A stretch of DNA of 53,296 nt from Acidobacteriota bacterium. Its GTDB lineage: Bacteria > Acidobacteriota > Vicinamibacteria > Vicinamibacterales > SCN-69-37. The stretch spans positions 1 to 53,296 of the forward strand of contig CANIII010000027.1 of NCBI GenBank assembly GCA_947467605.1. Direction: 5' to 3'. The position numbers were made by a program, and so were the translations under genes. Position 1 is the stretch's first letter, and each line of letters begins with the position of its first letter. The notes below the pieces were generated by a model, which saw nothing but the letters and a program-made list of their open reading frames with translations, was not told the DNA's origin and made no database searches. Shown here piece after piece: positions 26,339-35,121 of the stretch.

Positions 26339-28999
26339 ATGACTTCGTCCGAGATCCGTCTGTCGTTCCTGAAGTACTTCGAGTCCAAGGGCCACCGCAT
26401 CGTGGCCTCCTCGTCGCTGGTGCCCCACGAGGATCCGACGTTGCTGTTTACCAACGCCGGCATGAACCAGTTCAAGGACGTCTTTCTCGGCAAAGAGACT
26501 CGCGACTACACGCGGGCGACGACCGTGCAGAAGGTCATGCGCGTCAGCGGCAAGCACAACGACCTGGACAACGTTGGCCCGTCGCATCGGCATCACACCT
26601 TCTTCGAGATGCTTGGCAACTTTTCGTTCGGCGACTACTTCAAGAAAGACGCGATTCCGTACGCCTGGGACCTGCTCACCAACGTCTGGGGCCTCGATCC
26701 GGGCCGCCTCTACCCGACGATCTTCAAAGGTGAGAACGGCATCCCCCGCGACGCCGAGTCTTTCGAGATGTGGACCCAGTTCGTGCCGGCCGACCGGATC
26801 TACGAGCTCAGCGCGGCCGACAACTTCTGGCAGATGGGCGACACCGGCCCGTGCGGCCGCTGCTCCGAGATCATGTACTACCGCCCCGAAGCGCCCTGCT
26901 TCGAGGCGGTGTGCCGCGGGATGGAGTGCAACTGCGATCGGTACTTCGAGGTCTGGAATAACGTCTTCATGGAATTCAACCGTGACGACAAGGGCGTGCT
27001 GCATCCGCTGCCCGCCCTGTGCGTCGACACAGGCATGGGCTTCGAGCGCATTACGTCTGTGTTGCAGGAGAAGCTGTCGAACTACGACACCGACATCTTC
27101 ATGCCGATCCTCACCGCGATCGGTGAGCGGGCGGGTCGCACCTACACGCACTTCCCCGGCGGCGGTGACCATCCGGATGTCTCCATGCGCGTGATCGCAG
27201 ACCATCTGCGATCGATGACGTTCCTGATTGCCGACGGCGTGCAGCCCTCCAACGAATGGCGCGGCTACGTGCTACGCAAGATCATGCGTCGCGCGATGCG
27301 CCACGGCAAAAAGCTCGGTTTCACCGAACCCGTCCTCTTCCAACTCGCCGACGTGGTCGTCCGCGAGATGGGCGATGCGTATCCCGAACTCCGCGCGAAT
27401 CGTGACGCGGTCGTCCGCGCGATCAAGTCGGAGGAAGAGCGCTTCGACACGGTGCTCGTCAACGGCCTGCCGAAGCTTGAAGAGTTGATCGATCGCACAA
27501 TCGCAGCACAAAGCACCGCGATCTCGGGCGACGAAGTCTTCAGGCTCTACGACTCGCTCGGTGTGCCCTATGACTTTGCCGAGGATCTCGCCGGCCAGCG
27601 CGGACTGACGATCGATCGCACAAGCTACGACGCGGCGATGAACGCGCAGAAGCAGCGCGCGCGCGCGTCCGCCAAGTTCAAGGTCGAGGCAGGCGCGACC
27701 GTCAAGGACTTCGACGAACGCTTTGTCGGCTACGACGAGACGACACACACCGGAGCGAAGGTCCTGCATTTGGTCGATGAGAAGCTGGCGCCCGTCACCG
27801 CGCTGACCTCAGGCCAGCGCGGCGGCGTCGTACTGGACGTGACGCCGTTCTACGTCGAATCGGGCGGCCAGATCTCGGACGAGGGTGTGCTGCAGTCGGC
27901 GAATGCACGCGCGGCCGTGCTGGACGTGTCAAAGAAGTTCAGTAAGTCTCGCGTGCACCTTGTTGAGATCGAAGAAGGCACGCTGTCGATCGGTGACACC
28001 GTCACCGCCACGGTCGACGTCAACCGCCGGGCTGCAATCCGACGGAACCATACCGCGACGCATCTCTTGCATGCGGCGCTCCGTCAGACCCTCGGCACCC
28101 ATGTGCGCCAGAAGGGTTCGCTCGTCGCACCCGATCGCCTGCGTTTCGACTTCGCGCACGACGCTGCCGTCAGCCATGACGAACGCCAAACCATTGAACG
28201 TATCGTCAACACGCAGGTGTTCCGCAACGAGGCGGTCGTCACGACCGAGAAGAACACCGAAGACGCCATGAAGTCTGGCGCGATGGCGCTCTTCGGAGAA
28301 AAGTACGGCGACCGGGTGCGCGTCGTGAACATCGAAGGCTTTTCGACCGAGCTCTGCGGTGGCACACACGTGCGGGCGACCGGTGACATCGGCCCTTTCG
28401 TCATCACGGAGGAAGCCGGCGTCGCTGCGGGTATTCGCCGCATTGAGGCACTCACCGGCTCGGGTGCCGTGGCCTACATCCAGGCCCAGCACGACGCGCT
28501 CGGCCGCACCCTCGCCACGCTGAACGTGACCGCCGACCACGCGGTCGATGCCATCACAAAGCTGCAGACTGAGGCCAAACGCCTCGCGCGAGAAAACGAC
28601 CAGCTGAAGATGAAGCTCGCGCTCGGCGGCTCGGCCAAGGGCGGCGGCGAAGACGACGATGTGGTGACGATCGGTGATGCGAAGTTCGTGGCGCGGCGCG
28701 TCACGGGATTTGAGAAGAACGCGCTGCGCGGTCTGTCGGATTCGTTGCGCGATCGGTTGCAGCGCGGCGTCGTGGTCATTGCCGCGGAGACCGACGGCAA
28801 GGTGTCACTGCTGGTGTCGGTCACGAAGGACCTGACGGATCGCGTGAAGGCCGGTGCGCTCGTGAAGGAACTGGCGCCAATTGTTGGTGGTGGGGGCGGA
28901 GGTCGGCCCGACTTCGCGGAAGCCGGTGGCAAAGATGCGTCGAAGATTGACGAGATGCTGGCCAAGGCGCGCGCGTTGGTCAGCGCGGCCCTGGCCTAG
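26339..28999 (+). CDS. alaS: Alanyl-tRNA synthetase
   Basis: 886 residues, full length. The class II catalytic core begins EIRLSFLKYFESKGH and contains FTNAGMNQFKDVFLG and the RHHTFFEMLGNFSFGDYFK block. The editing domain has HTATHLLHAALRQTLG near residue 570 and the Cys/His site in LCGGTHVRATGDIG near 674. The C-terminal oligomerisation (C-Ala) domain ends with a Gly-rich GGGGGGRPDFAEAGG motif, standard for AlaRS. It charges tRNA-Ala and clears Ser/Gly mischarging. Confidence 0.97.
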   Translation: MTSSEIRLSFLKYFESKGHRIVASSSLVPHEDPTLLFTNAGMNQFKDVFLGKETRDYTRATTVQKVMRVSGKHNDLDNVGPSHRHHTFFEMLGNFSFGDYFKKDAIPYAWDLLTNVWGLDPGRLYPTIFKGENGIPRDAESFEMWTQFVPADRIYELSAADNFWQMGDTGPCGRCSEIMYYRPEAPCFEAVCRGMECNCDRYFEVWNNVFMEFNRDDKGVLHPLPALCVDTGMGFERITSVLQEKLSNYDTDIFMPILTAIGERAGRTYTHFPGGGDHPDVSMRVIADHLRSMTFLIADGVQPSNEWRGYVLRKIMRRAMRHGKKLGFTEPVLFQLADVVVREMGDAYPELRANRDAVVRAIKSEEERFDTVLVNGLPKLEELIDRTIAAQSTAISGDEVFRLYDSLGVPYDFAEDLAGQRGLTIDRTSYDAAMNAQKQRARASAKFKVEAGATVKDFDERFVGYDETTHTGAKVLHLVDEKLAPVTALTSGQRGGVVLDVTPFYVESGGQISDEGVLQSANARAAVLDVSKKFSKSRVHLVEIEEGTLSIGDTVTATVDVNRRAAIRRNHTATHLLHAALRQTLGTHVRQKGSLVAPDRLRFDFAHDAAVSHDERQTIERIVNTQVFRNEAVVTTEKNTEDAMKSGAMALFGEKYGDRVRVVNIEGFSTELCGGTHVRATGDIGPFVITEEAGVAAGIRRIEALTGSGAVAYIQAQHDALGRTLATLNVTADHAVDAITKLQTEAKRLARENDQLKMKLALGGSAKGGGEDDDVVTIGDAKFVARRVTGFEKNALRGLSDSLRDRLQRGVVVIAAETDGKVSLLVSVTKDLTDRVKAGALVKELAPIVGGGGGGRPDFAEAGGKDASKIDEMLAKARALVSAALA

Positions 29000-29008
29000 G
29001 TCGAACGT

Positions 29009-29404
29009 CTACTTCTGCTTCGCGATGATCTTGGCCGCGATCTTCGTGTAGGTCGCGTCGGGCACAACCTTCTTCGTCTTCAGATCGGTCTTCGCCTTGT
29101 ACGGACGGCCGGCGATGATCTTCGCCGCGTACGCGTCGCCGATACCGGCGAGCGTCATCAACTGATCCTTGGTTGCCGAATTGATGTCAATCAGCTCCGC
29201 AGCCTTCGCAGCGGGCTTGGCAGCCGGCTTCGCCGGTGCGGCCTTCTGGTCGGCAGGCTTGGCCGGCGTGGCCTTGGTATCCGCCGGTTTGGCCTGGGTG
29301 GCGGCTTTGGTCGGCTCGGCCGGTTTGGCCTGGGCCATCAGTGCGGGCATCGTCGACGCAGCGAACATCGCCACGGCAAGCGAACGAACAACGAGACGTT
29401 TCAT
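29009..29404 (-). CDS. Exported helix-hairpin-helix protein (ComEA-like) with KPA-rich linker
   Basis: 131 residues from ATG 29404, with GGGAG upstream; a second ATG precedes it at 29407. A signal peptide (ending ALMAQA) is followed by a low-complexity Lys/Pro/Ala/Thr linker (about residues 27-70) built from short AKPAD-like repeats. A helix-hairpin-helix domain follows ([26 protein letters not shown]), as in ComEA, which binds incoming DNA in the periplasm. The usual second GxG turn is less clear, and the tail is basic. A role in DNA uptake is inferred from domain and export; a structural role is also possible. Confidence 0.75.
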   Translation of the reverse strand: MKRLVVRSLAVAMFAASTMPALMAQAKPAEPTKAATQAKPADTKATPAKPADQKAAPAKPAAKPAAKAAELIDINSATKDQLMTLAGIGDAYAAKIIAGRPYKAKTDLKTKKVVPDATYTKIAAKIIAKQK

Positions 29405-29443
29405 CATGAGGACTCCCAGTCGGAAAAAGAAAGACGGACAGGC

Positions 29444-30094
29444 CTACTGTAGCTGAGAACGGTCGTAGACGAACCGCAGGAATGACGGGCCACCCATCCC
29501 CCCGCCATCGCCCTTGGGCGTGATCGTCACAACGAGTTGATGGCCGTCGACGGTGGTTTCCAGCGTGCGAACGAAGGTCGCGTCGCCGGCCTTGAACTCC
29601 TGCTTCAGCACCTCGCCATCCCACTGACTCTTGACCTCGATTGTGCTGCCGTTGATGGCGACCGTATCTTTCTTGCCACTGACGACGAACTTGCGGGTGA
29701 CGCCTTCGGGATCAGTGATCGTGACCGCCTCCGGCCTGGAGATGATCGTCAGTCGCGACGGAGACTGACCGAGTTCCTGCATCACGTCGCGAGCCTTGCG
29801 CATGTCGCCGCCGTTACCGCCAGGCCGACCGCCTCCGCCGCCGCGCATGCCACCACCACGACCTCCGGGCATGCCACCTCCGCCACCGCCTGGTCGAGCA
29901 CCGCCACTGCCGCTGTCACCGCCCTGACGATCGCCGGGTGCCGCCATGGGTTTGGTGGACAAGTCTTTGTTGAGATCCCAGACGCCGTTCAGCCGAGCGG
30001 GTGCGGGTTGTGTTGGGCCTGACGGCGCCTGGATTGCTGGCACCTGAGGGGTTTGCGGAACGAGTAGGGACAGTAAAAGAAGAAGGCCGGTCAT
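29444..30094 (-). CDS. Exported Gly-rich protein of unknown function
   Basis: 216 residues from ATG 30094. A short, Leu-rich signal-like N-terminus (MTGLLLLLSLLVPQ) is followed by LNGVWDLNKDLS, a pattern seen at the start of lipocalin-like beta domains. A Gly/Arg/Met-rich low-complexity block (about residues 62-95) comes next, then a beta-rich region (SRLTIISRPEAVTITD...). I do not recognise the family. The start codon sits inside a terminator-like hairpin (30085-30111), so translation may start there only when that hairpin is open, or the true start may be downstream. Confidence 0.6.
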   Translation of the reverse strand: MTGLLLLLSLLVPQTPQVPAIQAPSGPTQPAPARLNGVWDLNKDLSTKPMAAPGDRQGGDSGSGGARPGGGGGGMPGGRGGGMRGGGGGRPGGNGGDMRKARDVMQELGQSPSRLTIISRPEAVTITDPEGVTRKFVVSGKKDTVAINGSTIEVKSQWDGEVLKQEFKAGDATFVRTLETTVDGHQLVVTITPKGDGGGMGGPSFLRFVYDRSQLQ

Positions 30095-30111
30095 ATGTTC
30101 TCTGACCGGCC
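30085..30111 (-). terminator. Terminator-like hairpin containing the start codon of the Gly-rich protein
   Basis: GGCCGGTCA (30085-30093) pairs with TGACCGGCC (30103-30111) around a 9-base loop. On the minus strand it follows the pilin stop by 26 bases and leads into TTCTTCTTTTA. ATG 30094 spans the loop/stem boundary. Confidence 0.7.
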
Positions 30112-30136
30112 CTGAAGTGTCGTTATTCCTCAGCGC

Positions 30137-30679
30137 CTAGCGGTAGGTCTGCGCTGGCGCCCCGAAAGGCTCGGTCGGCGGCGTGGCCAGAAAATTCATC
30201 CACACCGTACCGGCGGAGTTCACCGCAAAAGACCGCGAGCCGGTCTGGCCAAATGTCTGTGGTACGGCAGTCGCCAAATACGTAGTGGTCGTCGCGGTGC
30301 CGTTGCAGTCATTCGGCCCGGGGCTGGCACCGGCGCCAGTGCCCAACGTGAAGTTGTACCCGGCTTTACTCGGCGTGGCCGAACCGGTCAGGTCCGGCGA
30401 CAGAAACGTCTCGGTGGTTCCCGGCGACGGCGTGCCCAACGTGGTCAGTGACGCGGCATACGCGCCACCGCCGCAGGAGACTGAAAACATCACCTGCGCT
30501 TTTGAGATCGCCATCAGGGACGTGGCCGCTGAAACCTCATTGCCTTGCTGCCGCGACTTGAGCAGATTGGGGACGGCCACGGCCGCGATGATGCTGATAA
30601 TCGCAACGACGATCAGCAGTTCGATCAGGGTGAAACCGCGTTCGTTGGCGCGCGGAGCGCGACGTGTCTGGGGAGTCAT
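30137..30679 (-). CDS. Type IV pilin / major pseudopilin
   Basis: 180 residues. A prepilin leader of 15 residues ends in Gly and is followed by the class III signal FTLIELLIVVAIISIIAA, with Glu at mature position 5. PilD would cut after Gly15 and N-methylate Phe16. The C-terminal head is Gly/Thr/Ser-rich with two well-separated Cys (SCGGG and NDCNG) that could form the pilin disulfide loop. TGAGG lies just before ATG 30679. It is an isolated pilin gene here; PilT is encoded at 24765. Confidence 0.88.
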   Translation of the reverse strand: MTPQTRRAPRANERGFTLIELLIVVAIISIIAAVAVPNLLKSRQQGNEVSAATSLMAISKAQVMFSVSCGGGAYAASLTTLGTPSPGTTETFLSPDLTGSATPSKAGYNFTLGTGAGASPGPNDCNGTATTTTYLATAVPQTFGQTGSRSFAVNSAGTVWMNFLATPPTEPFGAPAQTYR

Positions 30680-30690
30680 AGCACCTCATT

Positions 30691-30716
30691 AGACCGCGGA
30701 TCGCATCCGGCGGTCT
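30691..30716. terminator. Hairpin between M28 peptidase and pilin genes
   Basis: AGACCGC (30691-30697) pairs with GCGGTCT (30710-30716), and inside it GGAT with ATCC, giving an 11-bp stem with one bulged base. On the minus strand it lies just after the M28 stop and in the pilin leader; no T-tract follows. Confidence 0.5.
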
Positions 30717-30725
30717 GGATCAACT

Positions 30726-32270
30726 CTATCGTGGAATCCGTTCAGCCCGCTGAGCGGCCTGATAGACAAAGGCCGCCAGAATCACGGCGGTCTGCTTCAA
30801 ATCCGCCTCTTTGACATATTCCGCGGTGTCGACGTTCGTGTGGTGCAGACGCACGTCGTAGTTGGTGTAGTCCTGAATGGGGGTGAACGCCGGAATGCCC
30901 ACGGCCTTGAAGCTCAGGTGATCGGTGTTGCCGATACCGGGCAGGATGTTCTGCCGGGCGCCCAGATCCTTGAATGGCGCGAGCCACGCATCGAAGATGG
31001 CCTTGGCCGGCACGTTGTCTTCGCAGTACCAGCCGTAAATCGGCCCCGTGCCTGGGTCGATGTTGAAGTACGCCGCGACCTTGTCGCGATCGGCCGCATG
31101 CGCCGGCCCGGCCAGATGGTCGTCCACGAAGTGTTTCGATCCGTAGAGGCCCTCTTCCTCGCCACTCCAAATCGCCAGCCGCAAGGTGCGCTTCGGCTGC
31201 AGGCCCGTGGCCTTGATGATGCGGAACGCTTCCATGATGCCGGCCACACCGTCCGCGTTGTCTGTGGCGCCGGTCGATGTGTGCCAGGAGTCGAGATGCG
31301 CGCCAAGGATGACGACTTCATTCTTCAGCACCGGGTCGGTGCCGGGGATCTCCGCGACGACGTTGTAGGAATTCTTGTCGGCGTCGTAGTACTTCACCTT
31401 CACGTTCACGCGCAGCTTCACGGGCACATTCTGCGCGAGGAGGCGCGCCACGATGTTGTAGTGCTCTGCGGCAAGGACGATGGCGGGTTGCGTGGCCGCG
31501 GGAGATTCGCGACCGGCCTGCACGAACACGGTGCCCTGCATACCGCGACTCGCCTTGATCAGGACGGCCGCAGATAGGGCGGGGCTGGGTGTCGCCGGCT
31601 GCGCCGCGCCTGCGGCCCGCCCCGCACCGCCCGTGCCAGCCGCATTGCCGCCGCGTCCTGCCCCGGCGCCGCCTTCGCGTGGTGCGGCCGGAGCGCCGAT
31701 GCGCGCCCCTGCCACCAGTTCCGGTTGATCGCGATCCTTGTCGATGAATGCCGTAATGACGCTGGATGTCAGCAGCGCCGATCCTTTGATCGGCATCGCC
31801 GCGATCTGCTCGGGTGTCTTCCCTGCTATTGACACCGCCGGCACCAGCAGTTCGCCCGGCGTGGACGGCGTCCACGCTTCCGCGTAACCGGTGAGCGGCA
31901 TGTAGCGTGGCTCGACCATTTCGATTGTCAGCTTCTCAAGTTCCCAGCCGCGTCCAAACTCCCACGGCTCGAGGTGCGCGTTCGAGATGCCCCACTTGGT
32001 CAGCGTGTCGCGCGCATACTCGGCCGCGCGCTTGTGCGCTGGCGACGCCGTGAGCCGCGGACCGATCGTGTTGACGAACATGTCAAACGGCTCAGCGACC
32101 TTCGAGCGATTGAGTCCTTCGTCACGAATCTTCGCCATGGCCGCCGAGTCTACTGGCTCCTGCCGCACCCACGCGCCCACGCCAACGGCGAACAACACCG
32201 TGAAGGTCGTGAAGAACGTAAAGATGGTTTTTCGAAAAGCCTTTTGAAAGTCTGTCTTCACGTTCTTCAC
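30726..32270 (-). CDS. Secreted M28-family metallopeptidase
   Basis: 514 residues from GTG 32270, which has AGGAGG at perfect distance (6 bases); that ribosome site overlaps the stop of the upstream M14 gene, so the pair is an operon. M28 zinc-site motifs are present: LGAHLDSWHTSTGATDNADG (His, Asp) and SGEEEGLYGS (Glu pair), then NTDHLSF and LHHTNVDTAEYV. A PA-like insert and a Gly/Arg/Ala-rich stretch lie before them. The N-terminus (KNVKTDFQKAFRKT, then IFTFFTTFTVLFAVGVGAWV) looks like a signal peptide and is encoded by a dispersed repeat (32197-32273). It is an extracellular aminopeptidase or glutamate carboxypeptidase-like enzyme. The longer 5' frame to 32393 lies inside the M14 gene. 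Confidence 0.88.
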   Translation of the reverse strand: MKNVKTDFQKAFRKTIFTFFTTFTVLFAVGVGAWVRQEPVDSAAMAKIRDEGLNRSKVAEPFDMFVNTIGPRLTASPAHKRAAEYARDTLTKWGISNAHLEPWEFGRGWELEKLTIEMVEPRYMPLTGYAEAWTPSTPGELLVPAVSIAGKTPEQIAAMPIKGSALLTSSVITAFIDKDRDQPELVAGARIGAPAAPREGGAGAGRGGNAAGTGGAGRAAGAAQPATPSPALSAAVLIKASRGMQGTVFVQAGRESPAATQPAIVLAAEHYNIVARLLAQNVPVKLRVNVKVKYYDADKNSYNVVAEIPGTDPVLKNEVVILGAHLDSWHTSTGATDNADGVAGIMEAFRIIKATGLQPKRTLRLAIWSGEEEGLYGSKHFVDDHLAGPAHAADRDKVAAYFNIDPGTGPIYGWYCEDNVPAKAIFDAWLAPFKDLGARQNILPGIGNTDHLSFKAVGIPAFTPIQDYTNYDVRLHHTNVDTAEYVKEADLKQTAVILAAFVYQAAQRAERIPR

Positions 32271-32273
32271 GGT
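32197..32273 (-). repeat. Dispersed imperfect-palindrome repeat, copy A
   Basis: 77 bp bounded by ACCGTGAAG/CTTCACGGT and homologous to 52344-52430. The minus strand corresponds to the plus strand of copy B; both share CGTGAAGACAGACTTTCAAA (here 32243-32262) and TCGAAAAAC. It covers the first ~25 codons of the M28 peptidase. Confidence 0.85.
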
Positions 32274-32280
32274 AGGCCTC

Positions 32281-35088
32281 CTATTTGGTCCAGATGCCGT
32301 TGAACAGGAACTTGAACGTGCCATGCGGTTGCGCGCGCTGCAGGATTTCAGCGCCGTAGAGTAACGCGCGGCCCTGCCCCACTTTCGCTTCAACGCCGAT
32401 CACGCCGCCGTCAAGAAACGCCTGGCCCCACGACCAGCCGCTGCGGAGTGGCGTCTTCGAATCGAACCACGCGATCGGCTTCATGCCCTTCGCCGCGGCG
32501 TCCGCGCCCAGTTTCCACACCGGGCTGTTGTCAAAGAACACGTCCGTGTGCTGCTGCATGCCGTACGCGAGTGGATTGGTCGTGTCGACGCGCGCGTTCA
32601 ACACAGATCCCGGCGTGTAGAACTTCGTGTCGGGTAGATGCTGGCCGTTCTCGGCGAGATGATCTTCCATCGGCAGATTCAGGAACCGGCCGAAGTTGGT
32701 GGCCGACGTGCCGATCGCAATCACGGTGCCTCCGCCTTCAACAAACTGTTTCAGGGCCGGCAAGGTCACGTCTGCGCTCATCGTGCCCTGTTGGCCTGCG
32801 TATTCGGCAGGCACCGGCATCGCTGGGCCCGCTCCACGTCCACCAGCGGCCTGCGCGCCACCCGCTCGACCACCACGCCCCGCGCCACCAGCCGGGATCG
32901 CACCGCCCACAAAGATCAGCACGTCGTACTTCGCGTTGAGATTGCCCGCATCAAGCTGCGGTGCAAACACGCGATCGAACTTGAAGTCGAACTGCTCGAG
33001 GATCCAGCGCGCCCAGCCAGCATCCATTGATCCGCCATACGTGTCCCACAGACCGATCCGCGGCGACTTGATCGATGTCACCGTCGGCTTGGCGGCAACC
33101 GGCGTCGCGCTCATGCCGAGTCTCTTGGCGACGTCCGCGAGGATCGTCCCAGAACTCGCGTCCACCCAGAACGCGCCGGCCGCAAACGACCGGCCGCCGA
33201 CCGTGGTCGGCGCCGTCAGCATGCCCATGTCGTGGCCCGCCAACGCGTTCAGCGCGCGGAACGAATCGAGCACGTCGTGGCTCAGCAGATACCCACCCGC
33301 CGAAGCCGGCACGGCGGGCCCGGGCGTCGGTGTGATGTTCCAGTCCCTCACAACTTCCAGCACGGGACTCTTCACCGTGTCAAACAACCGGTCGAACTCG
33401 ATGCCCATCTGATACGCGAGCGTCCATCCGGCGTTGTCGTACGGCCGCGTCGGCGGCGCGCCGGGATACGGGAAGTTGTCTGGATGATCCTGCGGTTCGA
33501 ACATGTCGATCACATGCGGCCGGAACGCCTGATTGGTGTTCACGACGAACGAGCCGGCGGGGTACATCTTGCCAGCGGCCGAGAACTCTCTGGTCGCGCG
33601 CTGCACCGTGATGCCCGTCTCGAGCAACGCGTTGACGAACTTGTTGGCCGTCAGGAAATCACGCTGGGATGCCGGAATCACAAACGCGCGCGGATCGCGA
33701 TCATCGGGCTTGTGCATGGCGGCCCAGACTTCCGCGTCCTTTTCCGGTGTGCCGCCACCGCGTCCGCCAGCAGCGCCCGGCGCGGCCACGCCGGCGGCAT
33801 TGGCGATCGAGATCAACCGATGCGGCCGCGGCGTCCACGTGTCTTTCGATCCGCGCTCGATCGAGTTCATGCCCATGCGATAGATGTTGTAGAGAAAGTT
33901 CTCGCGCATCTTCGATGCGATGTCGAGCACGCCACGATTGGTCGCCATCGAATACTCGATCGATGTCTTGAAGTGCCACAACTCCGTCGCCGTCGACGGC
34001 GCCACCGGATACGACAGGTCGCTCGACGGCAGCTGACGATCCATGATCAAGGGGATGCGCTGCGGCGTCGGGTTGCCGATCATCTCAGTGAGAATCGCGA
34101 TCACGTTGTGAAACGCCGCGGTATTACGAAGCCCGCCGTTCCACCAGCCGTCATACGGACCGCCACTGCGCATCGTCGCGCCCGGCTTACCTTCCGCAGC
34201 CAGACGCGTGTGCAACGCGAGTCCGATGGTCTGAATACCAAGCACCAGGAGTGGATCCTGGTTGTAGTTGAAGGGATCGCGCAGCGGCGGCGACCACAGC
34301 ACCGTGCCGGCCGGACCGCTCTGATGATGGTTGTAGAGAATCTGCGGGAACCACTCGCGATACAGCACGCGATTCATGTTCTCGGTCTCGGCCTGCGTGG
34401 AGCCGAAGAAGTCGCGGTTGTTGTCGTGGCCGATGTACTTCTGGTACAGCTTCGGCAGTTGGGCCAGCGAGCGCTGCTCCGGCACCGGATTGCGCATGTA
34501 CCAGTCGGCCGTCAGATCATTGCCGTCCGGATTCGCGTGCACAAACAGAATGATGCAGTCGTTCAGAATCCGCATCGTCTCGTCGTCTGTGCGACTGACA
34601 AAATCGTAGACCATCTGGCCGAGCTGCTGCGCGCCAAGTACTTCCGTAGCGTGCAGGCCGCCATCGATCCAGACGACCGTCTTGCCCTCCTTCGCGAGCG
34701 CGCGCGCCTGCGCGTCAGTCAGCCCTTCCGCATGCGCGAGTTGTTGAGCGATTTGCTTGAAGCGCGCCAGCTTCTTGTGATTTTCCGGCGACGTCACAAT
34801 CGCCATGTATTGCGTCCGGCCCTCGGCAGTCTTGCCGATGTCCTGCAAGACCATGCGGTTGGACTCTTTGGCGAGCTTCTTCCAGTAGCCAGAGATCTGC
34901 TGGTAGTTGGCGAGGAAGTAGTCATCACCGAAGTTGTGCCCGAACTCTTCTTTCGGCGACGTGATGCGAGCCGCCGCGGCCGGACGGGCGGCCTGCGCCA
35001 AAGTCGTCGCGGCCGGCCGCGACGTTTGAGCGATGGGTGCCGCAACAGCGGCCAGAGTCAGGATGAACAGCAGCAGAGGACGACGCAT
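32281..35088 (-). CDS. Secreted M14-family zinc carboxypeptidase
   Basis: 935 residues from ATG 35088; a 118-residue upstream extension overlaps the S4 gene on the other strand and is rejected. A signal peptide (RRPLLLFILTLAAVAAPIAQ) is followed by an M14 domain: GGLHATEVLG (HxxE zinc ligands), NPDGND, and NHHQSG. A long C-terminal region contains a ThuA/class-I-amidotransferase-like part (YDVLIFVGGAIPAGG, VEGGGTVIAIG) with Gly/Arg/Ala-rich inserts near 34 kb and 32.85 kb. It degrades exported or environmental peptides. A TACAAT box lies 7 bases before the ATG. The S4-domain gene diverges 33 bases away. Confidence 0.9.
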   Translation of the reverse strand: MRRPLLLFILTLAAVAAPIAQTSRPAATTLAQAARPAAAARITSPKEEFGHNFGDDYFLANYQQISGYWKKLAKESNRMVLQDIGKTAEGRTQYMAIVTSPENHKKLARFKQIAQQLAHAEGLTDAQARALAKEGKTVVWIDGGLHATEVLGAQQLGQMVYDFVSRTDDETMRILNDCIILFVHANPDGNDLTADWYMRNPVPEQRSLAQLPKLYQKYIGHDNNRDFFGSTQAETENMNRVLYREWFPQILYNHHQSGPAGTVLWSPPLRDPFNYNQDPLLVLGIQTIGLALHTRLAAEGKPGATMRSGGPYDGWWNGGLRNTAAFHNVIAILTEMIGNPTPQRIPLIMDRQLPSSDLSYPVAPSTATELWHFKTSIEYSMATNRGVLDIASKMRENFLYNIYRMGMNSIERGSKDTWTPRPHRLISIANAAGVAAPGAAGGRGGGTPEKDAEVWAAMHKPDDRDPRAFVIPASQRDFLTANKFVNALLETGITVQRATREFSAAGKMYPAGSFVVNTNQAFRPHVIDMFEPQDHPDNFPYPGAPPTRPYDNAGWTLAYQMGIEFDRLFDTVKSPVLEVVRDWNITPTPGPAVPASAGGYLLSHDVLDSFRALNALAGHDMGMLTAPTTVGGRSFAAGAFWVDASSGTILADVAKRLGMSATPVAAKPTVTSIKSPRIGLWDTYGGSMDAGWARWILEQFDFKFDRVFAPQLDAGNLNAKYDVLIFVGGAIPAGGAGRGGRAGGAQAAGGRGAGPAMPVPAEYAGQQGTMSADVTLPALKQFVEGGGTVIAIGTSATNFGRFLNLPMEDHLAENGQHLPDTKFYTPGSVLNARVDTTNPLAYGMQQHTDVFFDNSPVWKLGADAAAKGMKPIAWFDSKTPLRSGWSWGQAFLDGGVIGVEAKVGQGRALLYGAEILQRAQPHGTFKFLFNGIWTK

Positions 35089-35095
35089 GCGGCGG

Positions 35096-35101
35096 ATTGT
35101 A
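35096..35101 (-). promoter_or_regulatory. Leaderless -10 box of the M14 gene
   Basis: TACAAT on the minus strand with 7 bases to ATG 35088, in a 33-base divergent gap shared with the S4-domain gene. Confidence 0.55.
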
Positions 35102-35121
35102 TCTGTTGATAGGCTGTTGCG

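Noticed and set aside
28861..28990. Gly-rich run in alaS as another RGG insert
   Set aside because: GGGGGGRPDFAEAGG is the normal C-terminal motif of alanyl-tRNA synthetases.
32271..32393. Longer N-terminus of the M28 peptidase
   Set aside because: Overlaps the M14 C-terminus and precedes a perfect AGGAGG-spaced GTG at 32270.
33232..35109. 625-codon open frame on the plus strand
   Set aside because: Fully antisense to the M14 peptidase, Arg/His-rich, no known motifs; a GC-rich shadow frame.
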